From Microseira wollei NIES-4236 (lineage in GTDB: Bacteria; Cyanobacteriota; Cyanobacteriia; Cyanobacteriales; Aerosakkonemataceae): 57,296 nucleotides of DNA. Shown piece after piece: positions 1-8,448 of the stretch. Position numbers and translations under genes: made by a program. Below the pieces are notes generated by a model. That model saw nothing but the letters and a program-made list of their open reading frames with translations, searched no databases and was not told the DNA's origin. Where the stretch lies: NCBI RefSeq assembly GCF_020521235.1, contig NZ_BLAY01000048.1, positions 1 through 57,296 of the forward strand. The letters run 5' to 3'. Position 1 is the first letter of the stretch; every line of letters starts with the position of its first letter.

Positions 1-253
1 AACATTTGATGATTGCCTTGTCCTCTGAAAAATCGTCGGTGTAGGGACACGGCATCCAAAACCTGATCTACAAGCAAACATTTTATGATTGCCTTGTCCT
101 CTGAAAAATCGTCGGTGTAGGGACACGGCATCCAAAACCTGATCTACAAGCAAACATTTGATGATTGCCGTGTCCTCTGAAAAATCGTCGGTGTAGGGAC
201 ACGGCATCCAAAACCTGATCTACAAGCAAACATTTGATGATTGCCGTGTCCCT
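1..253. repeat. 76-bp tandem repeat array, about 3.3 copies
   Basis: Copies begin at 1, 77, 153 and 229, an exact 76-bp period, with only a few substitutions between them. Each unit contains the string GTAGGGACACGGCATCC. Related CACGGCATC strings recur at 4280-4350, 5800 and 57160-57296, so this belongs to a dispersed repeat family. Short open frames across the array are not credible genes. The array ends about 35 bp before the first gene. Confidence 0.9.
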
Positions 254-287
254 ACGCGCGGACATAGAAATGGAGTACGATTAACAA

Positions 288-1415
288 ATGACTCCGATTA
301 AACCGATTAATCTATTCGAGTACGAAACCCGCGCCAAAGAGCATCTATCCCAGATGGCGCTAGATTACTATGCCAGCGGTGCTGGGGACGAAATTACCCT
401 GCGGGATAACCGCGCCGCCTTTGAACGCTACAAACTCCGTCCCCGGATGTTGGTAGATGTGAGTCAGCGAGACTTAAGCACGAAAATACTTGGTCAAACT
501 TTGCCCCTGCCGATTTTAATTGCACCGATGGCGTTTCAGTGTTTGGCGCATCCAGAAGGAGAAATTGCCACCGCCAAAGCTGCGGCGAAATTGGGAAGCA
601 CAATGGTATTAAGTACCTTAGCAACAAAAAGTATAGAAGAAGTTGCTAACGCTTCACAAAATCGCATACCCTCGTTCCCTTGCTCTGCCAGGGAACGCAA
701 TTCCCGATTATGGTTTCAATTGTACGTGCATCGCGACAGAGGTTTGACAAAAGCACTGGTAGAACGCGCCTATAAAGCAGGATATCAAGCACTTTGCCTC
801 ACCGTTGATGCCCCGGTTTTAGGTAAGCGAGAACGCGATATGCGCAATCAATTTGCGTTACCACCAGGGATGGAATTGGCAAATTTAGCTGCACTATCCG
901 ATTTAGAAATAGCTTACAAACCAGGAGAATCTGGTTTATTTGCTTATTTTTTAGAACAGTTAAATCCTGCATTAACTTGGAAAGATTTGGAATGGTTGCA
1001 ATCTTTATCGCCGCTACCGTTAGTCGTCAAAGGGATATTGCGGGGAGATGATGCAATTCGGGCGGTGGAATGTGGCGCCAAGGCGGTAATTGTATCGAAT
1101 CATGGGGGGAGACAATTGGATAGTGCGATCGCATCCATCGACGCGCTCTCTGAAATCGTCGCCGCAGTCGGAAATAAAGCAGATATCCTAGTAGATGGCG
1201 GCATCCGTCGCGGCACAGATATCCTCAAAGCCTTAGCATTAGGCGCAAAAGCAGTATTATTAGGACGCCCAATATTATGGGGATTAGCAGTAGACTCAGA
1301 AGCAGGAGTCCAACACATCATCGAACTATTGCGCGATGAATTAGATATAGCAATGGCATTGAGTGGTTGCGCCAACTTAGGAGATATCGATTCGAGTTTA
1401 GTCATCGGGTTTTAA
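288..1415 (+). CDS. FMN-dependent alpha-hydroxy acid oxidase/dehydrogenase (L-lactate or glycolate oxidase type)
   Basis: A 375-residue cytosolic flavoprotein that oxidises a 2-hydroxy acid, probably L-lactate or glycolate, to the 2-oxo acid. Visible landmarks are the ASGAGDE segment (about 29-35), the FMN-binding IAPMAFQ segment (78-84), the active-site SNHGGRQLD segment with the catalytic His (about 270), and DGGIRRGTDILKALALGA followed by LLGRP (about 303-328). The APMAFQ form, rather than APTAMQ of plant glycolate oxidase, is what I recall for cyanobacterial lactate oxidases, so lactate is favoured but unproven. The ATG has a GGAG about 12 bases upstream. About a dozen extra residues near 125-138 are encoded by a palindromic repeat (see findings). 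The family assignment is secure; the substrate is inferred. Confidence 0.9.
   Translation: MTPIKPINLFEYETRAKEHLSQMALDYYASGAGDEITLRDNRAAFERYKLRPRMLVDVSQRDLSTKILGQTLPLPILIAPMAFQCLAHPEGEIATAKAAAKLGSTMVLSTLATKSIEEVANASQNRIPSFPCSARERNSRLWFQLYVHRDRGLTKALVERAYKAGYQALCLTVDAPVLGKRERDMRNQFALPPGMELANLAALSDLEIAYKPGESGLFAYFLEQLNPALTWKDLEWLQSLSPLPLVVKGILRGDDAIRAVECGAKAVIVSNHGGRQLDSAIASIDALSEIVAAVGNKADILVDGGIRRGTDILKALALGAKAVLLGRPILWGLAVDSEAGVQHIIELLRDELDIAMALSGCANLGDIDSSLVIGF
670..697. repeat. Palindromic repeat read through inside the FMN oxidase gene
   Basis: CTCGTTCCCT...AGGGAACG forms an imperfect palindrome. It resembles intergenic palindromes at 48584-48612, 48734-48760 and 49455-49482 (CTCGTTCCCAGG...CCTGGGAACGAG). 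Here it lies in frame in a coding sequence. Confidence 0.7.
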
Positions 1416-1454
1416 CTACATCAGGACTACGGTTGCATCGGAATTACGACCTGT

Positions 1455-1487
1455 AGGGACAATTAGCAATTAGCAATTAGCAATTCC
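1455..1487. repeat. Short heptamer tandem repeat (AATTAGC)
   Basis: Four consecutive AATTAGC-type heptamers lie between the convergent oxidase and FkbM genes. They are of the same kind as the long arrays at 9425-9500, 11024-11290 and 17050-17092. Confidence 0.85.
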
Positions 1488-1534
1488 CCAGAAATCTAAT
1501 CATTCCGATGCCACCGGATTTGATATAACTCGAC

Positions 1535-2353
1535 CTATCTCGACAAAATTGTCGTCAAGACCAAATTTGTCCAACCCCCATAATAAGGGCGACATAATTT
1601 GGCAATTTCATCCTCTGAATACCGCCAGTCATGGAAGCTAATAATGTTGCCATAAACTGCATTTGAATCAAAAATTGAATCTGGTTCTAAATCAGATAAT
1701 TGCAAATCGAAGATTCTTTCTTTTGCATGATAGGCATAATCTATCATCACGCTGAAACCGTAACCGCACTGCTTTAATACCGCCAGACAATCCATCGTAG
1801 CATTCAAAAATTGCGGCGACCAACCTCTTTTACCCTTTTGCCGGTTAATACCCCCGCCATATTCAAACATCACTACCTTGGGAATCAAAGAATCTGGTAA
1901 TTCAACGAATTGTTTAATCACCTGGGATTCCCATCCTTCAATATCGATTTTGATGCAACTAATCTTTTCAGCTTCAATCGTTGAAAGTAACTTCGATAAA
2001 GTAATCGATTCGACTTGTTTGATTTGCTTATAAGACCCAAACCAATCCGGTGACAAAGAACTAAAGTTATTATTTAATAATCCCGCAAAGGTTCCCATAT
2101 ACAAATTTTCTGTGCCATTTCTATCAGAAAGACAACTTTGAATTAAACCAATATTGCGCTTTTGACATATCCGCTGTAACTTCTTCACTGGCAAAGGTTC
2201 CACCGCCAAAGTTGAAAATCTTAATTTCGCAAACATTTCACAATAAAATGCAAACGTTCCCACACCAACATCAATACAAATACCTTCTTTTTTAGGGTCT
2301 ACAACTGGCAAAATATTAGCTAGTAAAGATTGGCAACAAGGTTCAACTCGCAT
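1535..2353 (-). CDS. FkbM family SAM-dependent methyltransferase
   Basis: 272 residues. The SAM-binding start ICIDVGVGTFAFY (about 25-37), an acidic EPLP segment (about 52) and the FkbM signature SCIKIDIEGWESQVIKQF (about 140-157) identify a class I methyltransferase of the FkbM type. These usually O-methylate sugars or secondary metabolites; the substrate cannot be read from sequence. The gene lies 12 bp downstream of a second FkbM gene on the same strand, so the two are probably cotranscribed. They are clearly diverged paralogues and not a recent duplication. No glycosyltransferase or polyketide genes lie next to them. Confidence 0.85.
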   Translation of the reverse strand: MRVEPCCQSLLANILPVVDPKKEGICIDVGVGTFAFYCEMFAKLRFSTLAVEPLPVKKLQRICQKRNIGLIQSCLSDRNGTENLYMGTFAGLLNNNFSSLSPDWFGSYKQIKQVESITLSKLLSTIEAEKISCIKIDIEGWESQVIKQFVELPDSLIPKVVMFEYGGGINRQKGKRGWSPQFLNATMDCLAVLKQCGYGFSVMIDYAYHAKERIFDLQLSDLEPDSIFDSNAVYGNIISFHDWRYSEDEIAKLCRPYYGGWTNLVLTTILSR

Positions 2354-2365
2354 AATTGGGATGTG

Positions 2366-3100
2366 TTATTTAATAAAAACTGCATTCAAGAATAGCACCG
2401 AACCATCGCGATCGCATACTTGGTCTAAATTACCACAATATTTATAGCCAAGATTATCCATCAGAGTGAAAATATCTTTGAATTGAGCTTGATTTTCGTA
2501 AAGTTGTTTTAACGAAATTTCTACGATACATGCTTTAGCTTTGGCAAAAGTTTCAACTCCACCTCTAATCACCCTATCTTCATATCCTTGTACGTCAAGT
2601 TTAATCAGAATATCAGACTGGGGCGGTTCCAGCAATTGGGAAATTTCTCGATCTAAAGTTGACTGCTGCACAAGAATTTTTTCTTGCTTTTTGGTCATTG
2701 GGTACATTTTTTCACAAAACTTAGTTGTATTCAATATAGAGGAAGAAGCCGTAAAAAACAAATGCTGTTGGATTTCTATCTCTTGCACCGTATCGCCCAA
2801 AGCAAGATTAAAAACAGTCACTTTACCCTTTTGTTTTCTCGCCCAAGCTTTCACTTTTTTACAAGGGTCGGGTAGGGGTTCAAAAGCATATATCTTCGCC
2901 TTGGGGAATAGCTGAGAAATTTTTTGGTAAAATTGACCTTCATTCGCTCCCACATCAATAATTGTCTTGATAGAAAGTTTGGATAAACCTAAAAGTCTCT
3001 GCTCCCAATCTTTAACTAAAAGATTGCCAATTAAATTGATTATCTTGTTGCTAATTTCATAGATTAACTTATTTAATTTTTTCTGGTTAAATTCCGGCAT
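2366..3100 (-). CDS. FkbM family SAM-dependent methyltransferase (second copy)
   Basis: 244 residues from the ATG chosen at 3100; an in-frame TTG at 3142 would add 14 hydrophobic residues and is less likely. TIIDVGANEGQFYQKIS is the SAM-binding motif I, followed by YAFEPLPDP and the FkbM signature ILIKLDVQGYEDRVIRGG. It is the first gene of a two-gene unit with the FkbM gene just downstream. The target of methylation is unknown; a surface glycan or secondary metabolite is the usual role of the family. No clear ribosome site precedes the chosen start. Confidence 0.82.
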   Translation of the reverse strand: MPEFNQKKLNKLIYEISNKIINLIGNLLVKDWEQRLLGLSKLSIKTIIDVGANEGQFYQKISQLFPKAKIYAFEPLPDPCKKVKAWARKQKGKVTVFNLALGDTVQEIEIQQHLFFTASSSILNTTKFCEKMYPMTKKQEKILVQQSTLDREISQLLEPPQSDILIKLDVQGYEDRVIRGGVETFAKAKACIVEISLKQLYENQAQFKDIFTLMDNLGYKYCGNLDQVCDRDGSVLFLNAVFIK

Positions 3101-3246
3101 AACAAAGTTTAGTACCACGAAACAAATCTGAAAACCGAGCAACCGTAGCTAATCTGGGTGGAGATCTGTGTAAAAATAAAAATTAGGCACAGAAGTATCT
3201 TCCGGTCAAAATTTGAGCCACCCTCATAATTCTTTTTAGCAGCAAC

Positions 3247-4266
3247 ATGAATCTACCAGAATCGAGCAGGCTACAGTTTACCCCAGATTTGAACATTTGT
3301 CGAGTTTTAAACGGCATGTGGCAAGTATCCGGCGGACACGGACGCATTTCTTCAGATGCAGCCATCCAAACCATGTTTAAGTACCTCGATGCAGGTTACA
3401 CTACTTGGGATATGGCAGACCATTATGGCCCCGCCGAAGACTTTATTGGCGAGTTTAGGCGTCAATTAATCGCGACGCGAGGGGAAGCAGCGCTATCGAA
3501 CCTGCAAGCATTTACCAAATGGGTACCAAGACCCGGTAAAATGACCAGAAAGTTGGTGGAAGATAATATTGATATCTCCCGCCGCAGGATGAAAGTTGAT
3601 GCCTTAGACTTGATGCAATTCCACTGGTGGGAATACCGGGATAAAAATTACCTCGACGCCCTCAAGCATATGGCAGATCTGCAAACTGAGGGGAAAATCA
3701 AACACCTGGCATTAACTAATTTCGATACAGAACATTTGAAAATTATCCTTGACAACGGGATCAAGATAGTATCCAACCAAGTGCAATTTTCTATCGTTGA
3801 CCGCCGTCCCGAAGTGGCGATGATTCAGTTCTGCCAGCAGCACGATATCAAGCTTTTCACTTACGGTACAATTTGCGGCGGTTTGTTATCAGAAAAATAT
3901 CTGGGGCAACCCGAACCCCGTGGCGGACAACTTGACACCGTGAGTTTGAGGAAATACAAAAACATGGTAGATGCTTGGGGCGGTTGGAGTTTGTTTCAAG
4001 AATTGCTTTCTGTCCTCAAGGGAATTGCAGATAAGCATGGAGTTAGCATTCCCAATGTGGCAGTTCGTTATATTTTGGATAAACCAGCAGTAGGCGGTGT
4101 TATCGTTGGCGCCAGGTTGGGAATTTCCGCACACTTAGAAGATAACGCCAAAGTGTTTGATTTGCACCTGGATGATTCAGATACCAAACAGATAGATGCG
4201 GTAACAAATAAATCCAGGGATTTGTTTAAACTAATTGGCGACTGTGGGGACGAATATCGACGTTAA
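3247..4266 (+). CDS. Aldo/keto reductase family oxidoreductase
   Basis: 339 residues with the (beta/alpha)8 aldo/keto reductase layout. DMADHYGPAEDFIGEF (about 56-71) supplies the catalytic Asp and Tyr, WVPRPGK (about 92-98) the Lys region, and DLMQFHWWEYRD (about 119-130) the His region. The C-terminal GGVIVGARLGISAHLEDN matches the NADPH-binding part of the family. The protein probably reduces an aldehyde or ketone in the cytosol. It is divergent from the FkbM pair. The physiological substrate is not predictable. Confidence 0.88.
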   Translation: MNLPESSRLQFTPDLNICRVLNGMWQVSGGHGRISSDAAIQTMFKYLDAGYTTWDMADHYGPAEDFIGEFRRQLIATRGEAALSNLQAFTKWVPRPGKMTRKLVEDNIDISRRRMKVDALDLMQFHWWEYRDKNYLDALKHMADLQTEGKIKHLALTNFDTEHLKIILDNGIKIVSNQVQFSIVDRRPEVAMIQFCQQHDIKLFTYGTICGGLLSEKYLGQPEPRGGQLDTVSLRKYKNMVDAWGGWSLFQELLSVLKGIADKHGVSIPNVAVRYILDKPAVGGVIVGARLGISAHLEDNAKVFDLHLDDSDTKQIDAVTNKSRDLFKLIGDCGDEYRR

Positions 4267-4279
4267 ATCATCAACCATC

Positions 4280-4349
4280 GGGTAGGGGCACGGCGTGGGA
4301 AAATCTTGGCGTTAGTGACAAAACTTATTCATGCCGTGCCCCTACAGCA
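4280..4349. repeat. Inverted repeat with GTAGGGGCACGGC ends
   Basis: GGTAGGGGCACGGCGTG on the left is mirrored by CATGCCGTGCCCCTAC on the right, giving a ~70-bp element with inverted ends directly downstream of the aldo/keto reductase. A half copy occurs at about 5803-5815, and related strings form the tandem arrays at both ends of the window. Confidence 0.7.
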
Positions 4350-4365
4350 ACGATCTTGGTTGGGA

Positions 4366-4481
4366 TACAGCGGCTTGCAGCCGCGTGAGGGAAAGCGTTA
4401 TCGCTTGGTTTGTGTAGCGGCACCCTTAAGGGTGCCGCTACACAAAAGGCGGTGTACCTCATCCGAATGAAATCCGCTATA
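4366..4481. mobile_element. MITE-like element with TATAGCGG-type ends and palindromic core
   Basis: The left end TACAGCGGCTTGCAG and the right end AAATCCGCTATA are imperfect inverted repeats. The centre (about 4409-4446) is a perfect palindrome containing GTAGCGGCACCC, CTTAAG and GGGTGCCGCTAC. No open reading frame of its own. Related to elements at 4635-4751, 31872-32024 and 51110-51253. Confidence 0.75.
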
Positions 4482-4634
4482 AAATGCACCATTTGGAGCG
4501 CGATCGCTTCTGAATCTGGTAGCGGGGGCGAAGCACCGGGAAGGCTTCCGTCTGCATGGCGCGAGTGTATTTTCATCAGGTTAGTTTTAGCCTGTTAAAC
4601 AGACTATCGGCGATTGCCTAACCTCTATTTTGGT

Positions 4635-4751
4635 TATAGCGGATTGCAGTCGCATGAGGTACACCGCCTTTTGTGTAGCGGCACCCTTAAGGGTGCCGCT
4701 ACACAAAAGGCGCCAAAAGGCTGTACCTAGACGAGCTTGCAATCTGCTGTA
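4635..4751. mobile_element. MITE-like element, second copy with the same palindromic core
   Basis: The left end TATAGCGGATTGCAG is mirrored by GCTTGCAATCTGCTGTA on the right. The core repeats the GTAGCGGCACCC palindrome of the copy at 4366, extended by GCCTTTTGT/ACAAAAGGC arms. The two copies lie about 150 bp apart in a 640-bp gene-free stretch (4267-4907). The rest of that stretch holds the inverted repeat at 4280 and the palindrome at 4836; I see no gene. Confidence 0.75.
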
Positions 4752-4835
4752 ATAGGCGATCGCATCCAAAATTCCCTGAAATTTCCAGGCGATCGCATCG
4801 AGCAAGAATTGGGGGATATGTTAACAAAAACAAGG

Positions 4836-4905
4836 GCGGGCGGGACGCCCACCCCACAAGAATTTTTCTGGTTTTGTGGGGTGGGACGTATTGCCCGCCC
4901 CATTT
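4836..4905. repeat. Inverted repeat of the GGGCGGGC...CCCCACAAG family
   Basis: GGGCGGGCGGGACGCCCACC and, after a 20-bp loop, GTGGGGTGGGACGTATTGCC are opposing copies of the repeat that is also translated in the genes at 35030 and 38322 and arrayed at 18160-18640. It lies just 3' of the exosortase gene and may double as its transcript end. Confidence 0.65.
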
Positions 4906-4907
4906 TT

Positions 4908-5762
4908 TCATTGCTCCACCTCGACAACATCTTCATCTTCCGATTCTTCTTGCTTAATCAGCCAAAGGCAAAATATTCCAATAAGCAGTACAGAAAGCAG
5001 CGAAAATATTTGGGAATTTTCTGAATGCCAGTAATTAAATGCTTCCCGATTAGAGAAAGCAAGAACAGCCAAGTAGGCAATCCGCAACCCATTGATTGCA
5101 AATCCCGTGATAACTGCCACAATAGGCACTAAAATTGTTTTGCCCAATTCAAGGGGAAACATAATTAAAAAAAGCGCTGACAGTTGCAACAGCCAAAGCA
5201 GCGTTGTCAATCCCGCACATTCAGGCGATATCCATATCGTTCCTTTTGGTTGAACAATAAAATCCCCGTGAGCAAAGACTTCATATCCTAAATACCACAG
5301 AACAAAGCTGGAAAATTTACCCGTTAAAGAACTAACGCCGATTAGCTGATTAATTGGATCGGTGATTAACTCCGGAGGTACTGCGAGAATAATCAAAAGG
5401 ATGAATTCCTGCCAATATTGTTTTAATCCCTTAATCCCAGAGGCAATTAAACCTAAACCGAAAGCAGAAATTAAAGGAAAGATGCGAAGAAAAGGATCGT
5501 AACCAGTCAGGGATAAAATCTTGACGAGTACCAAAATAATTAGTATTATGCCAAAAAACCTGGAGAATACCCCACTGTTTAAACTTAAGCTGCAACGTTT
5601 TTCCCATAACCTGGATACTACAGCCAGCCAAAACAGAATACTTGTACCTAGAAAGAAGGTGGGTGCAGTTTTACCGACTAAACTCAAGTGAATACCAATT
5701 AAGCTAACTGCTATCCCCAAGAGCCAGAATTTAGGCTTTTGTAAAAGCTTCAGCAAGTTCAT
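4908..5762 (-). CDS. Exosortase family membrane protease/transpeptidase (cyanoexosortase type)
   Basis: 284 residues, almost entirely hydrophobic, with about eight membrane segments. The exosortase active-site triad is present in order: Cys in ISPECAGLTTLL (about 180), Arg in NGLRIAYLAVLA (about 225) and His in YWHSENSQIFS (about 245). Exosortases cleave and sort surface proteins carrying a C-terminal PEP-CTERM-like signal and are often tied to exopolysaccharide export. The C-terminal tail is acidic (EESEDEDVVEVEQ). The usual small sortase-associated partner gene is not adjacent, and no obvious PEP-CTERM substrate is encoded in this window, so the gene stands alone. Confidence 0.85.
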   Translation of the reverse strand: MNLLKLLQKPKFWLLGIAVSLIGIHLSLVGKTAPTFFLGTSILFWLAVVSRLWEKRCSLSLNSGVFSRFFGIILIILVLVKILSLTGYDPFLRIFPLISAFGLGLIASGIKGLKQYWQEFILLIILAVPPELITDPINQLIGVSSLTGKFSSFVLWYLGYEVFAHGDFIVQPKGTIWISPECAGLTTLLWLLQLSALFLIMFPLELGKTILVPIVAVITGFAINGLRIAYLAVLAFSNREAFNYWHSENSQIFSLLSVLLIGIFCLWLIKQEESEDEDVVEVEQ

Positions 5763-5997
5763 GATGGTAGGAGGTGTGTAATATTGTCAACAATAGACAA
5801 AGGGGCACGGCGTCCGAAAATTTTCGAGTTAGTTACAAAAATTCCTGATGTTCCCTACTACAACGATCTTTGTTGCACCCATCTGAAAATTTTAGCAAGA
5901 TATTACTATCCCTCGCCACCTGCGATCGCTCTTAACAAATGTTATATTTTCCCGGTTTTACTTAACATATATTAATACTATGCCAGGAGTTAATCCG

Positions 5998-7644
5998 ATG
6001 AAAAGATGGAAGCAATGGCGACTCGCTCTTTTGACGGCAGTTTGTGCCTTTTCTCTAATTCTTTCTAATTGTAAAAATCAGCCTAGCACTTCTCCCAACG
6101 CCAGCAGTCCAGGCGCAACTACCCAAGGCGTATTGGTTTATGGTTCCGGTGGACAACCCGTAAATTTAGAACCGGGGAATATCACCGATGGCAATTCGGT
6201 GATTGTCCAAGATCAAATATACGATCGCTTGCTCGAATTCAAACCAGGAACAACAGAACTTGCACCAAGTTTAGCTACCAGTTGGTCGGTTTCCCAAGAT
6301 GGTAAAACTTGGACGTTTAAACTTAGATCGGGGGTAAAATTTCATGACGGTAGCGAATTTAACGCCGAGGCTGTTAAATTTAACGTAGAACGTTGGTGGG
6401 ATGAAAAACACCCGAATGGACACCGGGATGCCGGGAAAAATTATCAAATTTGGCCTCAAGTTTTCGGCGGTTTTAAAGTCCAGCCAAATTCTCTCTTGCA
6501 AAATATTGTCCTAGTGGATAAATCTACGATTCAGTTTGTGTTGAAACAGCCCTTTGCTGCGTTTCCGGCTGCAATTGGATCGGCTTTCTTTGGTATTGCT
6601 AGCCCAAATGCGATTAAACAAGCTGGGGCAAAATATGGGACTCCTGCGGCTATGGCGGTGGGGACGGGGCCATTTATTTTCAAGGAATGGCGGACTGGCG
6701 ATCGCATCCGACTCGAAAAAAATCCCACCTACTGGAAATCCGGATTTCCTAAAGCGAATCAATTGGTAATTCGCTTTATTACCGACCCAGCCGCAAGGCT
6801 TGCCCAACTTAGAGCTGGACAAATAGATTTTACCGTAGATTTGGCTCCAGATCAAATCAAAGAAATTCAAAGCGATCCGAATTTAACAGCGGTTCCTCGC
6901 CCTTCTTTTAATGTGGGATATTTGGCGTTAAATCCCAGTTATAAGCCGCTGTCGGATGCGCGGGTGAGAGTTGCGATCGCTCACGCCATCAACACTCAAC
7001 AAATCGTCCAAGCTTTCTGGGGCGAATTAGGCACTAGCGACGCTCACTTTACCCCGTCTGCACTGGCAGAATTCCAATCTAAAAACATTGCCAATTACGA
7101 ACATAACCCGCAGAAAGCCAAACAACTTTTAGCCGAAGCTGGCTATCCTAAAGGCTTCGATTTGGAACTGTGGTACATGCCGGTTTCCCGCGCTTATTTT
7201 CCCACACCGAAACCAATTGCTGAAGCTTTCGCCGCCGATTTAACTGCAATTGGAATTCGAGTGACGCTCAAAACAAAAGATTGGGCGGCTTACATTGCCG
7301 AGCGACAAAAACCGCCGGGATTCCAAGCGTTTATGTTAGGTTGGACAGCCGACTATGGCGATCCGGATAGTTTTTATTATCCCCACTTTGGCCCCGGTTC
7401 TACCATCGATTTGGGAGGTTGGAAAAATCAGCGACTTTTGCAATTATTAAATCAAGGACGCGCGACTGGGGATAAAGCAACCAGAGCTAAAATTTACGCA
7501 GAAGTTGATGAAATTTTGCACAAAGAAGTAGTGCGCCTGCCCATTGTACATTCCCAACCGCTATTAGCCAAACGCAAGAATGTTGCAGGATGGGTTCCCA
7601 GTCCCTTGGGTTCCGAGTCGTTTGACGGAATTACCAAACAGTAA
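5998..7644 (+). CDS. ABC transporter substrate-binding lipoprotein, family 5 (peptide/nickel/glutathione type)
   Basis: 548 residues from the ATG at 5998. An in-frame ATG at 5980 exists, but AGGAG at 5984-5988 sits at the right distance for 5998. The N-terminus has basic residues, a hydrophobic stretch and LILSNC, a lipobox-like site with Asn before the Cys. The mature part shows the family 5 pattern: IYDRLLEFKPG, LATSWSVSQDGKTWTFKLR, VKFHDGSEFNAEAVKFNVERW, FKEWRTGDRI and WTADYGDPDSF. It binds an oligopeptide-like solute outside the membrane for import. No permease or ATPase genes lie next to it, so partners must be encoded elsewhere. Confidence 0.88.
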   Translation: MKRWKQWRLALLTAVCAFSLILSNCKNQPSTSPNASSPGATTQGVLVYGSGGQPVNLEPGNITDGNSVIVQDQIYDRLLEFKPGTTELAPSLATSWSVSQDGKTWTFKLRSGVKFHDGSEFNAEAVKFNVERWWDEKHPNGHRDAGKNYQIWPQVFGGFKVQPNSLLQNIVLVDKSTIQFVLKQPFAAFPAAIGSAFFGIASPNAIKQAGAKYGTPAAMAVGTGPFIFKEWRTGDRIRLEKNPTYWKSGFPKANQLVIRFITDPAARLAQLRAGQIDFTVDLAPDQIKEIQSDPNLTAVPRPSFNVGYLALNPSYKPLSDARVRVAIAHAINTQQIVQAFWGELGTSDAHFTPSALAEFQSKNIANYEHNPQKAKQLLAEAGYPKGFDLELWYMPVSRAYFPTPKPIAEAFAADLTAIGIRVTLKTKDWAAYIAERQKPPGFQAFMLGWTADYGDPDSFYYPHFGPGSTIDLGGWKNQRLLQLLNQGRATGDKATRAKIYAEVDEILHKEVVRLPIVHSQPLLAKRKNVAGWVPSPLGSESFDGITKQ

Positions 7645-7690
7645 AAGATTGGGGAGGTGGGTAATAATTATTACTCATCTCCCTCCTCAA

Positions 7691-7993
7691 TCAATACAAC
7701 GCTTTGGCAATTTGATTCATGATATTCAATTGCTCGATACTCGGTGCTTCGATATTACCCCATGCCAGTTTCTCTAACTGCGCTGCCAACACTCGCAAAT
7801 GTTCCGCACGCAAGCGCATTCTGATGCTAATTCCCTCCGCTCCTGTTGCGATGCACTGCGGACAAACATCGCTTATATAATCACCCGATTCATTGTAAGC
7901 TCTTGCTACAATTTCTTTGGTTATAAATGTGCTGCCGCAGAGGTGGCAATAGGATTTTTCATCAAAGTCATTCGTTTCTAGTTCAATTTTCAT
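7691..7993 (-). CDS. Small CxxC zinc-ribbon-like hypothetical protein
   Basis: 100 residues. CHLCG (about 16-20) and CPQC (about 44-47) could form a four-cysteine zinc site. The remainder is helical (RMRLRAEHLRVLAAQLEKL). The gene is convergent with the binding-protein gene, 46 bp away. I do not recognise a characterised family; composition and codon use look ordinary for the window, so it is probably real. Confidence 0.65.
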   Translation of the reverse strand: MKIELETNDFDEKSYCHLCGSTFITKEIVARAYNESGDYISDVCPQCIATGAEGISIRMRLRAEHLRVLAAQLEKLAWGNIEAPSIEQLNIMNQIAKALY

Positions 7994-8448
7994 GTTCTTA
8001 CTCGCGAATGCGAGTCCCTTACTTGAGAGTATTTGACATTAATACCCTTTCCAATTTGAGGCACACCGATCAATTTTTACACCAGTTGGGTTGAACCAGG
8101 CTATCTGTTTTTGTGAAACTTTGTCAGTAAAACCCACTCTGACAACACTCCTCTACCATCGGTAGCGTCCCGCAAAAGAAATGGTATGACAGCCAGACAA
8201 TTGCTACTGTTTTTTCTGGTTAATCTTATTTTAAGAAAAAAGGTACTTATTTTAACAGAAAATGTTTTGATTTCTGGAAAAAGAAGCGGTTCTCCTTTGT
8301 CGAGGCTGCACCAACGCCTGAGCAGTCGTTACAAAATGTAAAAACAAAACTCCCGTTGAGACAGGTTGAATCGAATATCTAAGCATCGCGCACTGCGGTA
8401 GTCTAGATTGGGTGACCTATTCTGTTTGCGTTGTGGCGCGATCGCACT
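7994..8448. other. Intergenic region upstream of hemC
   Basis: About 450 bp between divergent genes. It holds a small hairpin CTCGCGAATGCGAG near 7998, an AT-rich stretch at 8205-8280 and, close to hemC, a HIP1 site. It probably carries both promoters. No RNA gene or repeat of the window's families was recognised. Confidence 0.5.
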
